Assembly (NCBI RefSeq): GCF_001559865.1
Contig: NZ_LOHE01000037.1
Span: 230,283-294,282 of the forward strand
From: Abyssisolibacter fermentans
GTDB taxonomy: Bacteria > Bacillota > Clostridia > Tissierellales > MCWD3
Direction: 5' to 3'
Length of the DNA: 64,000 nucleotides
Below are positions 17,608 to 27,031 of this stretch, piece by piece; position 1 is the stretch's first letter; the number at the start of each line of letters is the position of its first letter. The notes under the pieces were generated by a model that saw nothing but the letters and a program-made list of their open reading frames with translations, was not told the origin of the DNA and ran no database searches. The translations under genes and the position numbers were made by a program.

Positions 17608-18180
17608 ATGGACGAGAAAGCAATTATAAGGATAGATATGTTAAAGAAAAGAAGAAATATGACAAAAGAAGAAGTAGCTTTCAATAGCGATAGAATAAAA
17701 ACTATGTTAACTGAAATGAATATTATAAAAAAAAGTAAGACTATTATGCTATATTTAAGCTTTGGTAATGAGGTTAATACTTTTAGTTTACTAGAATGGT
17801 GTATTAAAAATAATAAGAAAGTAGTAGTACCATATTGTATAGAGAAAGAAAAGAAGATTATTCCAAGCGAAATAAGGAATGTTGATGAAGATTTAACGAA
17901 AAGTCCATTAGGATTTTTGCAACCTAAGCTTGATAAGTTAAAAGAAGTACCTGTTTTAGATATTGATTTAGTAATTGTTCCAGGAGTTGTATTTGATATA
18001 AAAGGAAATCGAATTGGATTTGGCGGAGGATACTATGATAGATTTCTTAACAGAGCTTTAAATGCTACATCTATTGCTGTATGTCATGATTATCAATTAC
18101 TAGGAGAAGTACCAAAGGATAAATATGATGTACCAATGAATCAAATTGTTACAGAAAAAAAGAAGGTAACAATATATTAA
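17608..18180 (+). CDS. 5-formyltetrahydrofolate cyclo-ligase
   Basis: 190-residue enzyme that converts 5-formyl-THF to 5,10-methenyl-THF with ATP, returning a dead-end folate to the one-carbon pool. The signature IGFGGGYYDRFL is near residue 145, and PYCIEKEKKI and VPGVVFD are in place. ATG at 17608 follows AGGAGGGG; an upstream in-frame ATG at 17581 precedes the ribosome site and is rejected. Sitting beside a folate transporter and upstream of the acetogenesis cluster, and sharing the TGTATACAA site, it probably serves folate supply for that pathway. Confidence 0.92.
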   Translation: MDEKAIIRIDMLKKRRNMTKEEVAFNSDRIKTMLTEMNIIKKSKTIMLYLSFGNEVNTFSLLEWCIKNNKKVVVPYCIEKEKKIIPSEIRNVDEDLTKSPLGFLQPKLDKLKEVPVLDIDLVIVPGVVFDIKGNRIGFGGGYYDRFLNRALNATSIAVCHDYQLLGEVPKDKYDVPMNQIVTEKKKVTIY

Positions 18181-18250
18181 AATCGTATATTGTTATGATA
18201 TAAATTGATTATTTTAGAATATATAGGCTTCTAATAGAAAGGAGGAGTAT

Positions 18251-19039
18251 ATGAACGGTCAAGTAGCAAGAAGAAAATTAGGGTATAGATTATTTACTAC
18301 AAAAGTACTAGTTAGTGCAAGTATTTTAACAGCTATAAGCATTATATTATCAAGATTTTTAGGCGTTATTATACCAATAGCAGGTCTTCCGGCACAAAAA
18401 ATTACTTTCGGAGCAATACCTATTGCGATTGTTGGTATAGTTTTTGGTCCTATAGCAGGAATATTATCAGGAATAGTATCAGATTTAGTAGGATTTTTAA
18501 TTAATCCTATGGGTGGAATGTATTTTCCAGGTTTTACAGTAAGTGCAGCTTTAAGTGGAGCTATACCTGGAATTGTATACAAAATACTTAAACAAAAAAA
18601 ATTCAATTTTAAAAAGATTAACTTTAATATAATCAATTCATTAATGATAATATTTATGGCAGCAGGTGTAATTAAAGGTCTTCAGCTAAAAGGATTGCTA
18701 ATTTTTTCCAAAGGAAGTGTTTACTATGGAGGAGGTGAGCTATCCAAAGGATATATAATAGCTTTCATAGCATTAACATTAGCATATATAGTAATCCCAG
18801 CAATAATAAAAAGAAAATATAATGAAGAAGATTCATTATACTCAATTGACAAAATATTATTTATAACTACATTATGTTATTTAACAATTTCTATAGTATT
18901 AAATACTTTTTGGTTATCGATATTATTCAATAAAGGATTTATGATATTTTTACCAACAAGAATTATTTTTAGCTTTGTTATAATACCATTAAATACGATT
19001 GTATTATATACAATGACTAAGTTAATTAAATATATTTAA
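18251..19039 (+). CDS. folT: Folate-type ECF transporter S component
   Basis: 262-residue membrane protein with about six helices. The N-terminal third (FTTKVLVSASILTAISIILSR split over the first helix, then FGAIPIAIVGIVFGPIAG and SDLVGFLINPMGGMYFPGFT) resembles FolT, the folate-binding S subunit that works with a shared EcfA/A'/T module encoded elsewhere. ATG follows GGAGGAG. Placement behind the cyclo-ligase supports folate as substrate. It lacks the ATPase genes, as expected for group II ECF systems. Confidence 0.78.
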   Translation: MNGQVARRKLGYRLFTTKVLVSASILTAISIILSRFLGVIIPIAGLPAQKITFGAIPIAIVGIVFGPIAGILSGIVSDLVGFLINPMGGMYFPGFTVSAALSGAIPGIVYKILKQKKFNFKKINFNIINSLMIIFMAAGVIKGLQLKGLLIFSKGSVYYGGGELSKGYIIAFIALTLAYIVIPAIIKRKYNEEDSLYSIDKILFITTLCYLTISIVLNTFWLSILFNKGFMIFLPTRIIFSFVIIPLNTIVLYTMTKLIKYI

Positions 19040-19326
19040 GATGAAGTATATTCAGTGAAACGTTACAATGTTAAATAATTAACTATTAAATAATAATTAT
19101 TTAAACTCATTAATAAAGTTAAAGTTAAGGATAAATATGTTTCAGTAGATATAAATTAGTACAGAATGTATCATTGATTTTAAATTAATTTTAGCAAATT
19201 ATAATGGATTTATAAGTGTTATAAAAAACATTTTATAAATAAAATTCAAAGATGATTAGATTCACAAAAAATATTTAAAGTAATAATTTTTCATAAGAAA
19301 TAATGGCTTTTTTTAGGAATGTACGT
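19040..19326. other. A+T-rich upstream region of the acetogenesis cluster
   Basis: No gene or recognisable riboswitch. Short inverted repeats (for example around 19202-19240) are A+T only and unconvincing. It probably holds promoter and upstream regulatory DNA for cooS. Confidence 0.4.
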
Positions 19327-19353
19327 TATAATAATAACGAACAATGTATACAA
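19327..19353 (+). promoter_or_regulatory. cooS promoter -10 box and TGTATACAA site 2
   Basis: TATAAT at 19327-19332 has only a weak -35 (TGGCTT, 19304-19309) at 17 bases. TGTATACAA at 19345-19353 falls just after the expected start of transcription, a position where a bound repressor would block RNA polymerase. A half site, GCATACAAA, follows. Confidence 0.6.
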
Positions 19354-19399
19354 TAAACAGCATACAAAAAGCGAATAAATTGGATAGGGGGAGTTATTT

Positions 19400-21289
19400 G
19401 TGGAAAATAAGCATTCAATAGATAATGCATCAGAAAAACTTATTGAAAAAGCTAAACAAGATAGTGTAGAAACAATTTGGGATAGGAAAGTTGCTATGAA
19501 GACACCTTGTGGATTCGGTGAGAGAGGTGTTTGTTGTAGAATATGTGCAATGGGTCCATGTAGAATAAGTCCAATAGCTGGAAAAGGAGCTCAAAGAGGT
19601 CTTTGTGGAGCTACAGCCGATGTGATTGTTGCAAGAAATTTTGCTAGAATGGTTGCAGGAGGAAGTGCTGCACACTCTGATCATGCTAGAAGTATAGCAC
19701 ATGTTCTTCATATGGCTAGTAAAGACGGAAATTATAATGTTAAAGATGAAGCTAAAGTTTTAGAATTAGCTAAAAGATGGAATATAGATTATGAAAATAA
19801 AGATATCTATGATGTAGCTCATGAAGTATCAGAATTTGCACTTAATGAATTTGGTAAACAATTTGGAACTTTAACAATTCCAGACTGTGTACCAGAAAAA
19901 AGAAAGCAAATTTGGGAAAATCTAGGCATAACACCAAGAGCTATTGATAGAGAAGTTGTAACTATTATGCATTCTACACATGTAGGCTGTATGGCAGATG
20001 CAGAGAGTATACTTAAAATGTCTATGAGGACTTCATTATCAGATGGCTATGGCGGATCCTACTTAGGTACAGAATTAAGTGATGTGTTATTTGGAACACC
20101 TTCAAGAAATAATACAGAAGCTAACTTAGGTGTTTTAGAAGAAAATCAAATTAATGTTATTATACATGGTCATGAGCCAAGTTTATCAGAGATGATAGTA
20201 CTTGCTGCTGATGATCCAGAAATCAAATCTTTAGTTGACGAGGTTGGCGCTGATGGCATAAACCTTGTAGGTATGTGTTGTACAGCTAATGAAGTAACAA
20301 TGAGACATGGAGTTAAAATGGCTGGTAACTTCTTGCAGCAAGAACTTGCAGTAATTACAGGAGCTGTTGAAGCTGTTATAGTTGATGTTCAATGTATATT
20401 GCCAGCGTTATCAGAATTATCAAAGTCTTATCATACTAAATTCATATCAACTTCTCCTAAAGCAAGAATAAAAGATTCTATTTATGTAGAATTTGATGAA
20501 GAAAAAGCTTATGAATGTGCAAAGAATATTTTAACACAAGCTGTACAAAACTATACTAATAGGAAGAAAGAAAATGTATTTATACCAAAATCAAAAGAAC
20601 ATGCAGTAGTTGGATTTGGTGTTGAGAGTATTATTAGTCATTTAGATAAAGTTGTTAATAGTCAAATAGATAATACAGGAACATTGAAGCCACTAGCTGA
20701 TTGTGTAGTATCTGGAGTATTGAGAGGAGCTGCTGGCGTAGTTGGATGTAATAATCCTAAGGTTCAGCACGATTTTGGTCATGTAGAAATGATGAAAAAA
20801 CTTATAGCTAATGATATAATAGTTGTTGCAACAGGTTGTGCTGCACAAGCTGCTGCTAAAGCGGGATTAATGAGTGTTGATGCTGCTAAACTAGCAGGTC
20901 CAGGATTAAAAACTGTTTGTGAATTATTAGATATTCCACCAGTTCTTCATATGGGTTCATGTGTAGATAATTCAAGAATTTTAAGACTTGTTGGTGAACT
21001 AGCGAAACATCTTGATTTAGATATGAGTGATTTACCAGTAGTAGGAGCTGCTCCAGAATGGATGTCTGAAAAAGCTGTGTCTATAGGAACATATGTAGTT
21101 TGTTCAGGTATAGATACATGGCTTGGAGTTGTACCACCTGTTACAGGAGGTCCTGAAGTAGTAGATATATTAACTAATAGAATGGAAGATATGGTTGGGG
21201 CAAAATTCTATATAGAAACTGATCCAGTTAAAGCAGCAGAGCAAATGATAGAAAGAGTAGAAATTAAACGAAAAAACCTTGGAATATAA
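19400..21289 (+). CDS. cooS: Anaerobic carbon monoxide dehydrogenase catalytic subunit
   Basis: 629-residue Ni-Fe-S CO dehydrogenase that interconverts CO2 and CO and here supplies the carbonyl group of acetyl-CoA. The N-terminal cysteines for the B and D clusters are in CGFGERGVCCRICAMGPC. C-cluster ligands appear in HSTHVGC, GMCCTANEV, GCNNPK, ATGCAAQAA and GSCVDNS. Length suits the CooS type rather than the longer AcsA of Moorella, but its place at the head of the cluster, as in clostridial acetogens, makes it the probable partner of AcsB. Start is GTG at 19400 behind TAGGGGGAG. Confidence 0.97.
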   Translation: MENKHSIDNASEKLIEKAKQDSVETIWDRKVAMKTPCGFGERGVCCRICAMGPCRISPIAGKGAQRGLCGATADVIVARNFARMVAGGSAAHSDHARSIAHVLHMASKDGNYNVKDEAKVLELAKRWNIDYENKDIYDVAHEVSEFALNEFGKQFGTLTIPDCVPEKRKQIWENLGITPRAIDREVVTIMHSTHVGCMADAESILKMSMRTSLSDGYGGSYLGTELSDVLFGTPSRNNTEANLGVLEENQINVIIHGHEPSLSEMIVLAADDPEIKSLVDEVGADGINLVGMCCTANEVTMRHGVKMAGNFLQQELAVITGAVEAVIVDVQCILPALSELSKSYHTKFISTSPKARIKDSIYVEFDEEKAYECAKNILTQAVQNYTNRKKENVFIPKSKEHAVVGFGVESIISHLDKVVNSQIDNTGTLKPLADCVVSGVLRGAAGVVGCNNPKVQHDFGHVEMMKKLIANDIIVVATGCAAQAAAKAGLMSVDAAKLAGPGLKTVCELLDIPPVLHMGSCVDNSRILRLVGELAKHLDLDMSDLPVVGAAPEWMSEKAVSIGTYVVCSGIDTWLGVVPPVTGGPEVVDILTNRMEDMVGAKFYIETDPVKAAEQMIERVEIKRKNLGI

Positions 21290-21351
21290 TCGATTTTTAG
21301 TTATAATTAGTTTAAAATGGTTTTAAAATAACTATAAAGTTAGGTGATCTT

Positions 21352-22134
21352 ATGAAAATAGCTATTACAGGAAAAGGTGGAGTTGGGAAAACAACTTTCA
21401 CAGCAATTTTAAGTAGAATATACGCAGATGAAGGTTATAGAGTGTTAGCTGTAGACGCAGATCCAGATGCAAATTTAGCATTAGCTTTAGGGTTTAGCGA
21501 AGAAGAAATAAATGATATAGTACCAATAGCAGAAATGAAAAAGCTTATTTCAGATAGAACTAATGCAGATACAGAGTCTTTTGGAAAGATGTTTAAAATA
21601 AATCCAAAAGTAGATGATATACCTGAGAAATTTTGTAAAGAGAAAAATGGTGTTAAATTACTAACTATGGGAACTGTCAATACAGCAGGTTCAGGATGCT
21701 TTTGTCCTGAGAATGTCTTGCTTAAAAAACTGACTTCACATTTAATACTACAAAATAAAGACGTAGTTATAATGGATATGGAAGCAGGTATTGAGCACAT
21801 AGGAAGAGGTACAGCTCAAGGTGTAGATGCTTTTATAGTTGTTGTAGAGCCAGGTATTAGAAGTATTCAGACTTATAAATATATAAGTTCAATAGCAAAA
21901 GATCTCGGCGTTAAAAGAGTATGTGCCGTTGCAAACAAAATTAGAAACAAACAAGACGAAGACTATGTATTAAATAATATAGATAGTGAAGCATTACTAG
22001 GATTTATGCATTATAGCTGGGATGTAATAGATTCAGATAGAGCTAATAAATCTCCTTATGAGGTAGATAAAAATGCTGTAATGGAGGTTAATTATATAAA
22101 CAAAAACTTGAGGAGGGTTATAAATGGGGTTTAA
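21352..22134 (+). CDS. cooC: CooC-type nickel insertion ATPase
   Basis: 260-residue MinD/NifH-like P-loop ATPase that matures CO dehydrogenase by delivering nickel to the C-cluster. The deviant Walker A is [10 protein letters not shown] at residues 7-16. The CxC pair that binds nickel at the dimer interface is in GSGCFCPEN (about 113-121), and [10 protein letters not shown] is the switch motif. It begins 62 bases after cooS and overlaps fhs by 11 bases, so the three are one operon. A second, diverged paralog lies near acsD. Confidence 0.93.
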   Translation: MKIAITGKGGVGKTTFTAILSRIYADEGYRVLAVDADPDANLALALGFSEEEINDIVPIAEMKKLISDRTNADTESFGKMFKINPKVDDIPEKFCKEKNGVKLLTMGTVNTAGSGCFCPENVLLKKLTSHLILQNKDVVIMDMEAGIEHIGRGTAQGVDAFIVVVEPGIRSIQTYKYISSIAKDLGVKRVCAVANKIRNKQDEDYVLNNIDSEALLGFMHYSWDVIDSDRANKSPYEVDKNAVMEVNYINKNLRRVINGV

Positions 22135-23800
22135 ATCAGATATTGAGATTGCACAAGAAGCAAAAATGCAAGATATCAGGGAAATTGCAAAAAAAGTAGG
22201 TTTGTCAGAAGACGATATAGATCTTTATGGTAAATATAAAGCTAAGGTGGATTATAATTTACTTAAAAAAGAAAGCGGTAGGAAAGCAAAATTAATATTA
22301 ACAACAGCTATAAATCCAACTCCAGCTGGAGAAGGTAAAACAACAACAACTATAGGTGTTGCAGATGCTTTATCAAGCTTAGGAAAATCTACAATAGTAG
22401 CATTAAGAGAACCATCATTAGGACCTGTATTTGGAGTTAAAGGAGGAGCTGCTGGAGGCGGTTACGCACAAGTTGTTCCTATGGAAGATATAAACCTTCA
22501 TTTTACTGGAGATATACATGCAATGACTGCTGCAAACAATTTACTAGCAGCTATGATTGACAATCATATATATCAAGGAAATAGCTTAAACATAGATCCA
22601 AGAAGAATATCTTGGAGAAGAGCTGTAGATATGAATGACAGACAACTTAGATTTATAACTGATGGTCTTGGTGGAAAGGCAAACGGAATGCCTAGAGAAG
22701 ATGGTTTTGATATAACAGTTGCTTCTGAAATAATGGCTGCATTTTGTCTATCTAATGATATAGTTGATTTAAAAGAAAGAATAGCAAGAATAATAGTTGC
22801 ATATACAAGAGATGGTAAACCAATAACAGCGAAAGATATAAATGCTCAAGGTGCAGTAGCAGCATTATTGAAAGATGCTTTAAAACCAAATTTAGTTCAA
22901 ACTCTTGAAGGAACACCTGCATTTGTTCATGGTGGACCATTTGCAAATATCGCTCATGGATGTAACTCAGTTATAGCTACAAAAATGGCAATGCATTTTT
23001 CAGACTATGTAGTTACAGAAGCAGGTTTTGGAGCAGACTTAGGTGCAGAAAAATTCTTAGACATCAAATGTAGAATGGCTGATTTAAAACCAGATGCAGT
23101 AATAATAGTTGCAACAGTTAGAGCATTAAAATATAATGGTGGTGTAGCTAAGAATGATTTAAATGAAGAGAATTTAGAAGCCTTAGAAAGAGGACTTCCA
23201 AACTTATTAAAGCATGTTGAAAATATTACAAAAGTGTTTAAATTACCAGCAGTAGTTGCTATAAACAGATTCCCACTTGATACTGAAGCAGAATTAAAGC
23301 TTGTCGAAGATAAATGTAAAGAACTAGGAGTAAATGTTGCATTATCAGAAGTATGGGCTAAAGGCTCTGAAGGTGGTAAAGCAGTAGCAAATGAAGTGTT
23401 AAGACTTATTGAAGAAGAGGAAAATGACTTTACATTTGCTTATGAATTAGATATACCTGTAAAAGATAAGATAAGAAATATAGCACAAAAAGTTTATGGT
23501 GCTGATGATGTTGATTTTACAGCTGTTGCAGCTAAAAAAATTAAACAATTAGAAGATTTAGGTTTTGGAAATGTACCTATTTGTATAGCTAAGAATCAAT
23601 ATTCATTGACAGATGATCCTAAAAAACTAGGTAGACCAACTGGATTTAACATTACAGTTAGAGACGTAACAATATCAGCAGGTGCAGGTTTTATAGTAGC
23701 ATTAACAGGGTCAATTATGAAGATGCCTGGACTTCCAAAAGTACCAGCAGCTGAAAAAATAGACGTAGATGAAAATGGAGTAATAACAGGATTATTCTAG
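22124..23800 (+). CDS. fhs: Formate-tetrahydrofolate ligase
   Basis: 558-residue enzyme that joins formate and THF with ATP to give 10-formyl-THF, the second step of the methyl branch. The nucleotide loop is [13 protein letters not shown] (about 64-76), followed by [20 protein letters not shown], both hallmark segments. Length equals the family norm. ATG at 22124 lies within the end of cooC with GAGGAGGG in front, so translation is probably coupled. No formate dehydrogenase gene is in the window; formate must come from elsewhere. Confidence 0.97.
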   Translation: MGFKSDIEIAQEAKMQDIREIAKKVGLSEDDIDLYGKYKAKVDYNLLKKESGRKAKLILTTAINPTPAGEGKTTTTIGVADALSSLGKSTIVALREPSLGPVFGVKGGAAGGGYAQVVPMEDINLHFTGDIHAMTAANNLLAAMIDNHIYQGNSLNIDPRRISWRRAVDMNDRQLRFITDGLGGKANGMPREDGFDITVASEIMAAFCLSNDIVDLKERIARIIVAYTRDGKPITAKDINAQGAVAALLKDALKPNLVQTLEGTPAFVHGGPFANIAHGCNSVIATKMAMHFSDYVVTEAGFGADLGAEKFLDIKCRMADLKPDAVIIVATVRALKYNGGVAKNDLNEENLEALERGLPNLLKHVENITKVFKLPAVVAINRFPLDTEAELKLVEDKCKELGVNVALSEVWAKGSEGGKAVANEVLRLIEEEENDFTFAYELDIPVKDKIRNIAQKVYGADDVDFTAVAAKKIKQLEDLGFGNVPICIAKNQYSLTDDPKKLGRPTGFNITVRDVTISAGAGFIVALTGSIMKMPGLPKVPAAEKIDVDENGVITGLF

Positions 23801-23819
23801 ATAACAGGAGGCGGTTTGA

Positions 23820-24452
23820 ATGAATTTAGCACAAAAAAATTGTACTGAATTTGTAGAAGTACTTGCTTCTAAGGCTGCTGTTCCAGGAGGTGGCGGTGCT
23901 GCTGCTTTAGTTGGTGCCATTGGAACAGCACTGGGTAGTATGGTATGTAATTTAACAATTGGCAAAAAGAAATATGCACAGTATGAAGAAGAAGTAAAAG
24001 ATATATTGAAAGAAGCAGGAGAAATTGAAGCACAGCTATTGAAAATGATTGATGATGATGCAGAAAATTTTTTACCTCTTTCAAAAGCATATGGTATAAA
24101 AGCCAGTACACCTGAGGAAAAAGCAGAGAAAGATAGAGTATTGCAAAGTGCACTTAAAAAGGCATGTGAAGTTCCAATTCAAATAGTTAAGACAGCCTAC
24201 AAAGCAATTAAACTACATGAAAGATTAGTAGATAAGGGATCTAGACTTGCTATTAGTGATGTAGGAGTAGGAGTGCAGTGTTTAAGAGCCGCCCTAATTA
24301 GTGGACAATTAAATGTGATAATTAATATTAATTCTATTACTGATGATGAATATGTAAAAAAAGTAGGCGAAGAAACAAAGAAGCTTGTAGAGGAAGGCAC
24401 AAAAATAGCAGATCAAGTTTATCAAAAGGTAGAAGAAGCATTGACTAAATAG
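23820..24452 (+). CDS. fchA: Methenyl-THF cyclohydrolase of the FTCD_C (FchA) type
   Basis: 210-residue protein of the formiminotransferase-cyclodeaminase C-terminal family. In acetogens this protein converts 10-formyl-THF to 5,10-methenyl-THF. The glycine-rich segment AAVPGGGGAAALVGAIGTALGSM near the N-terminus and the helical remainder are typical. It begins 20 bases after fhs behind AGGAGGCGG. FolD downstream is potentially bifunctional, so the two overlap in cyclohydrolase function. Confidence 0.9.
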   Translation: MNLAQKNCTEFVEVLASKAAVPGGGGAAALVGAIGTALGSMVCNLTIGKKKYAQYEEEVKDILKEAGEIEAQLLKMIDDDAENFLPLSKAYGIKASTPEEKAEKDRVLQSALKKACEVPIQIVKTAYKAIKLHERLVDKGSRLAISDVGVGVQCLRAALISGQLNVIININSITDDEYVKKVGEETKKLVEEGTKIADQVYQKVEEALTK

Positions 24453-24456
24453 TGAC

Positions 24457-24501
24457 TATATAGCAGTATCTAAATTGGATTAATGAAGATACTGCTATAT
24501 A
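24457..24501 (+). terminator. 15-bp intercistronic hairpin between fchA and folD
   Basis: TATATAGCAGTATCT (24457-24471) pairs perfectly with AGATACTGCTATATA (24487-24501). No T-tract follows on either strand, so it is more likely a partial terminator or an mRNA processing stem than a full stop. folD has its own promoter-like region immediately downstream. Confidence 0.65.
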
Positions 24502-24513
24502 AAAACAAAACAC

Positions 24514-24528
24514 TGTATACAATATAAT
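24514..24528 (+). promoter_or_regulatory. TGTATACAA site 3 overlapping a -10 box upstream of folD
   Basis: TGTATACAA (24514-24522) runs straight into TATAAT (24523-24528), 35 bases before folD. A protein bound here would occlude the -35/-10 spacer. The -35 itself is weak. Confidence 0.55.
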
Positions 24529-24562
24529 ATGTACAAAAATTCCAAAGGAGGTTTAATTTAAA

Positions 24563-25417
24563 ATGGGAGAAATAATCAAAGGTAAACCAGTTGCAGATAA
24601 GATTAGTGAAAATCTTATCAATGAAGTACAAAGTCTAAAAGCTAATAATATTTTACCAAAGCTTGCTATAGTTAGAGTAGGAGCTAGATCAGACGATTTA
24701 GCATATGAAAGAGGAGCTTTAAAAAGATGTGAAAAGGTTGGTGTAATGGCAGAAGTTCATGAGCTTGCTCCTGATATAACTCAAGCAGATTTCATAAAAG
24801 AACTAGAAAAATTAAATAATGATAGCAAGGTAAACGGGATTTTGATATTTAGACCATTACCAGCTCAGTTAAATGAAGAAGAAATTAAATATATAATATC
24901 TCCAGAGAAGGATATAGATTGCTTAAGCCCTGTAAATCAAGGAAAGGTATATGAGGGAGATAAATCAGGTTTTCCTCCATGTACACCATTAGCTGTAATG
25001 GAAATATTAAAACATTACAATGTTGATTTAAAAGGTAAAGATGTAACAGTTATAGGTGCATCAAATGTTGTTGGAAAACCTGCTGCTATATTGGCATTAA
25101 ACCAAGAAGCTACTATTACAGTTTGCCATATTTTCACTAAGGATACTGCCAAGATGTCTAGTCAAGCTGATGTTGTGATTGTTGCTGTAGGAAAAGCTGG
25201 ATTAGTTAAAGAAAACTTTGTTAAAGAAGGTGCAGTAGTAATAGATGTTGGTATAAATGTTGTAGATGGAAAGCTTTGTGGAGACGTTGATTTTGAGAAA
25301 GTTAAAGAAAAAGCTTCAATGATTACACCAGTTCCTGGTGGAGTAGGATCAGTTACAACATCAATACTTGCAAAACATGTTGTTAAAGCATGTAAATTAC
25401 AAAATAATATTAAATAA
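24563..25417 (+). CDS. folD: Methylene-THF dehydrogenase / methenyl-THF cyclohydrolase
   Basis: 284-residue FolD that reduces methenyl-THF to methylene-THF with NAD(P)H and can also hydrate it. Conserved segments are GILIFRPLPAQL, PEKDIDCLSP, the nucleotide-binding VIGASNVVGKPAA, and the C-terminal ITPVPGGVGSVTTS. The usual catalytic Tyr-x3-Lys region reads YERGALKRCEK, where the tyrosine is kept but the lysine spacing needs alignment. It lies in the fixed clostridial gene order and has its own upstream TGTATACAA site. Confidence 0.92.
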   Translation: MGEIIKGKPVADKISENLINEVQSLKANNILPKLAIVRVGARSDDLAYERGALKRCEKVGVMAEVHELAPDITQADFIKELEKLNNDSKVNGILIFRPLPAQLNEEEIKYIISPEKDIDCLSPVNQGKVYEGDKSGFPPCTPLAVMEILKHYNVDLKGKDVTVIGASNVVGKPAAILALNQEATITVCHIFTKDTAKMSSQADVVIVAVGKAGLVKENFVKEGAVVIDVGINVVDGKLCGDVDFEKVKEKASMITPVPGGVGSVTTSILAKHVVKACKLQNNIK

Positions 25418-25442
25418 TTATTTAGAAAGGGGGCGTATTGTA

Positions 25443-26102
25443 GTGATTATTTCTGAAAAGAAACCTTTCGAAGAAATAATGATGTATCTAAAAGGTTGTA
25501 AAAAAGTTATTATAACTGGATGTAGTCTTTGTGCTACTGCTTGTAAAGTAGGAGGCGAAGAAGAAGTTCTTGAAATGAAAGAAAAATTAGAACAAGAAGG
25601 AATTGATGTCGTAGGACATACAGTTTTAGATCCTGCATGTAATTTTTTACAAACTAGAAAATCATTAAAAGCATTTAAAGAAGAATTAAAGACTGCAGAT
25701 GCAATATTGTCATTATCATGCGGAGATGGTACTCAAACAATTGCTAAAGTTGTTAAAATTCCTGTTTTCCCTGGTAACAACACTATGTTTATCGGAGAAA
25801 CAAAGAGAGTTGGACAATATGAAGAATCATGTAAAGCTTGTGGAGAATGTCAATTAGGTTGGACAGGTGGTATATGTCCAGTAACAATGTGTGCAAAAGG
25901 ATTATTAAACGGTGCTTGTGGTGGAGCGAGAGATGGTAAATGCGAAGTTAATCCTGAAAATGATTGTGCATGGATAATGATTTACGAAAGACTTAAAGCC
26001 ATGGGTAGATTAGAGAATTTAACTGAGATTAGAGAGCCAAGAGATTTCAAGAGATCATCTCATCCAAATAAAATAAATTTAAAAGAGCAGGAGGTGAAAT
26101 AA
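25443..26102 (+). CDS. metV: Methylene-THF reductase C-terminal subunit MetV
   Basis: 219-residue cysteine-rich partner of MetF in the MetFV type of methylene-THF reductase of acetogens. The cysteines group as GCSLCATACKVGG at the front, SCGDG in the middle and CKACGECQLGWTGGICPVTMC, GACGG and CEVNPENDC near the end, consistent with zinc and Fe-S binding. The GTG at 25443 is chosen because AAAGGGGGC lies just upstream; an in-frame ATG at 25368 lies inside folD. It abuts metF with no gap, which supports a complex. Confidence 0.88.
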   Translation: MIISEKKPFEEIMMYLKGCKKVIITGCSLCATACKVGGEEEVLEMKEKLEQEGIDVVGHTVLDPACNFLQTRKSLKAFKEELKTADAILSLSCGDGTQTIAKVVKIPVFPGNNTMFIGETKRVGQYEESCKACGECQLGWTGGICPVTMCAKGLLNGACGGARDGKCEVNPENDCAWIMIYERLKAMGRLENLTEIREPRDFKRSSHPNKINLKEQEVK

Positions 26103-26978
26103 ATGAGTTTATTATCAGAGATATTAAGCAAAGGAGAATTTGCAGTTACTGCTGAAATGGCACCTCCAAAAGGAACAAATTTTACTCATATGCTTGAGTG
26201 TGCAAGAGCAGTCAAAGGTCGAGTTCATGGTATAAATGTAACAGATTTTCAATCTGCAGCAATGAAAGCTACATCACTTGCAGCTTGTAAAATGCCTCTA
26301 GATGAAGGCTTGGAGCCTGTTATGCAAATAACAGGTAGAGATAGAAATAGAATAGCTATACAAGGAGAATTGTTATCAGCAGGAGCATTTGGTATAAAAA
26401 ATGTTTTAGCACTAACTGGTGATCATACTGTAGTTGGAGATCATCCAGGTGCAAAACCAGTTTATGATTTTGATTCTGTAGGTATCTTACAATCAGCTGG
26501 AATACTAATGCAAGGTACTGATATGGTTGGTAATGAGCTTGACGGAACTCCAGAATTCTTTTTAGGTGCATGTGTTACTCCTAAATATGAGCCATTAGAA
26601 CTTCAAATATTAAAGATGGAAAAGAAAATAAAAGCAGGCGCAAAGTTTTTTCAAACACAAGCAATATACGATATAGAAACAATGAAGATATTTAGAGAAA
26701 AGACAAAACATTTAGATGCTAAGGTTTTAGCTGGTATTATACCTTTAAAATCTGCTGGAATGGCAAAATACATGAACAAATTTGTGCCAGGAATATATGT
26801 ACCAGATGAGTTGATTGAGAGAATGAAAAACGCAGAAAATAAGGTACAAGAGGGTATCAAAATTGCTGGAGAGTTAATTGTTAAACTTAGAGAAGAAGAT
26901 TTATGTGATGGAGTTCACATAATGGCTATAGGAGCAGAACAAAATATTCCATTAATATTGGATGAAGCTGGGTTGTAA
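26103..26978 (+). CDS. metF: Methylenetetrahydrofolate reductase
   Basis: 291-residue TIM-barrel flavoprotein that reduces methylene-THF to methyl-THF, the last step of the methyl branch. FAVTAEMAPPKGTNF at the N-terminus carries the conserved acidic residue, ALTGDHT and KFFQTQAIYD are the folate/flavin segments. It is shorter than eukaryotic enzymes, as all bacterial MetF are. It follows metV directly and is probably translated with it behind AGGAGGTG. The electron donor is not shown by the sequence. Confidence 0.93.
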   Translation: MSLLSEILSKGEFAVTAEMAPPKGTNFTHMLECARAVKGRVHGINVTDFQSAAMKATSLAACKMPLDEGLEPVMQITGRDRNRIAIQGELLSAGAFGIKNVLALTGDHTVVGDHPGAKPVYDFDSVGILQSAGILMQGTDMVGNELDGTPEFFLGACVTPKYEPLELQILKMEKKIKAGAKFFQTQAIYDIETMKIFREKTKHLDAKVLAGIIPLKSAGMAKYMNKFVPGIYVPDELIERMKNAENKVQEGIKIAGELIVKLREEDLCDGVHIMAIGAEQNIPLILDEAGL

Positions 26979-26989
26979 TTGTATACAAT
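26978..26989 (+). promoter_or_regulatory. TGTATACAA site 4, a perfect 12-bp palindrome upstream of lpdA
   Basis: ATTGTATACAAT begins at the last base of the metF stop codon and is perfectly symmetrical. It lies 43 bases before lpdA and suggests an internal regulatory point in the cluster. Confidence 0.55.
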
Positions 26990-27031
26990 ATCATGTCTAC
27001 AAAATATTATGAAATGATGGAGGCTACAATA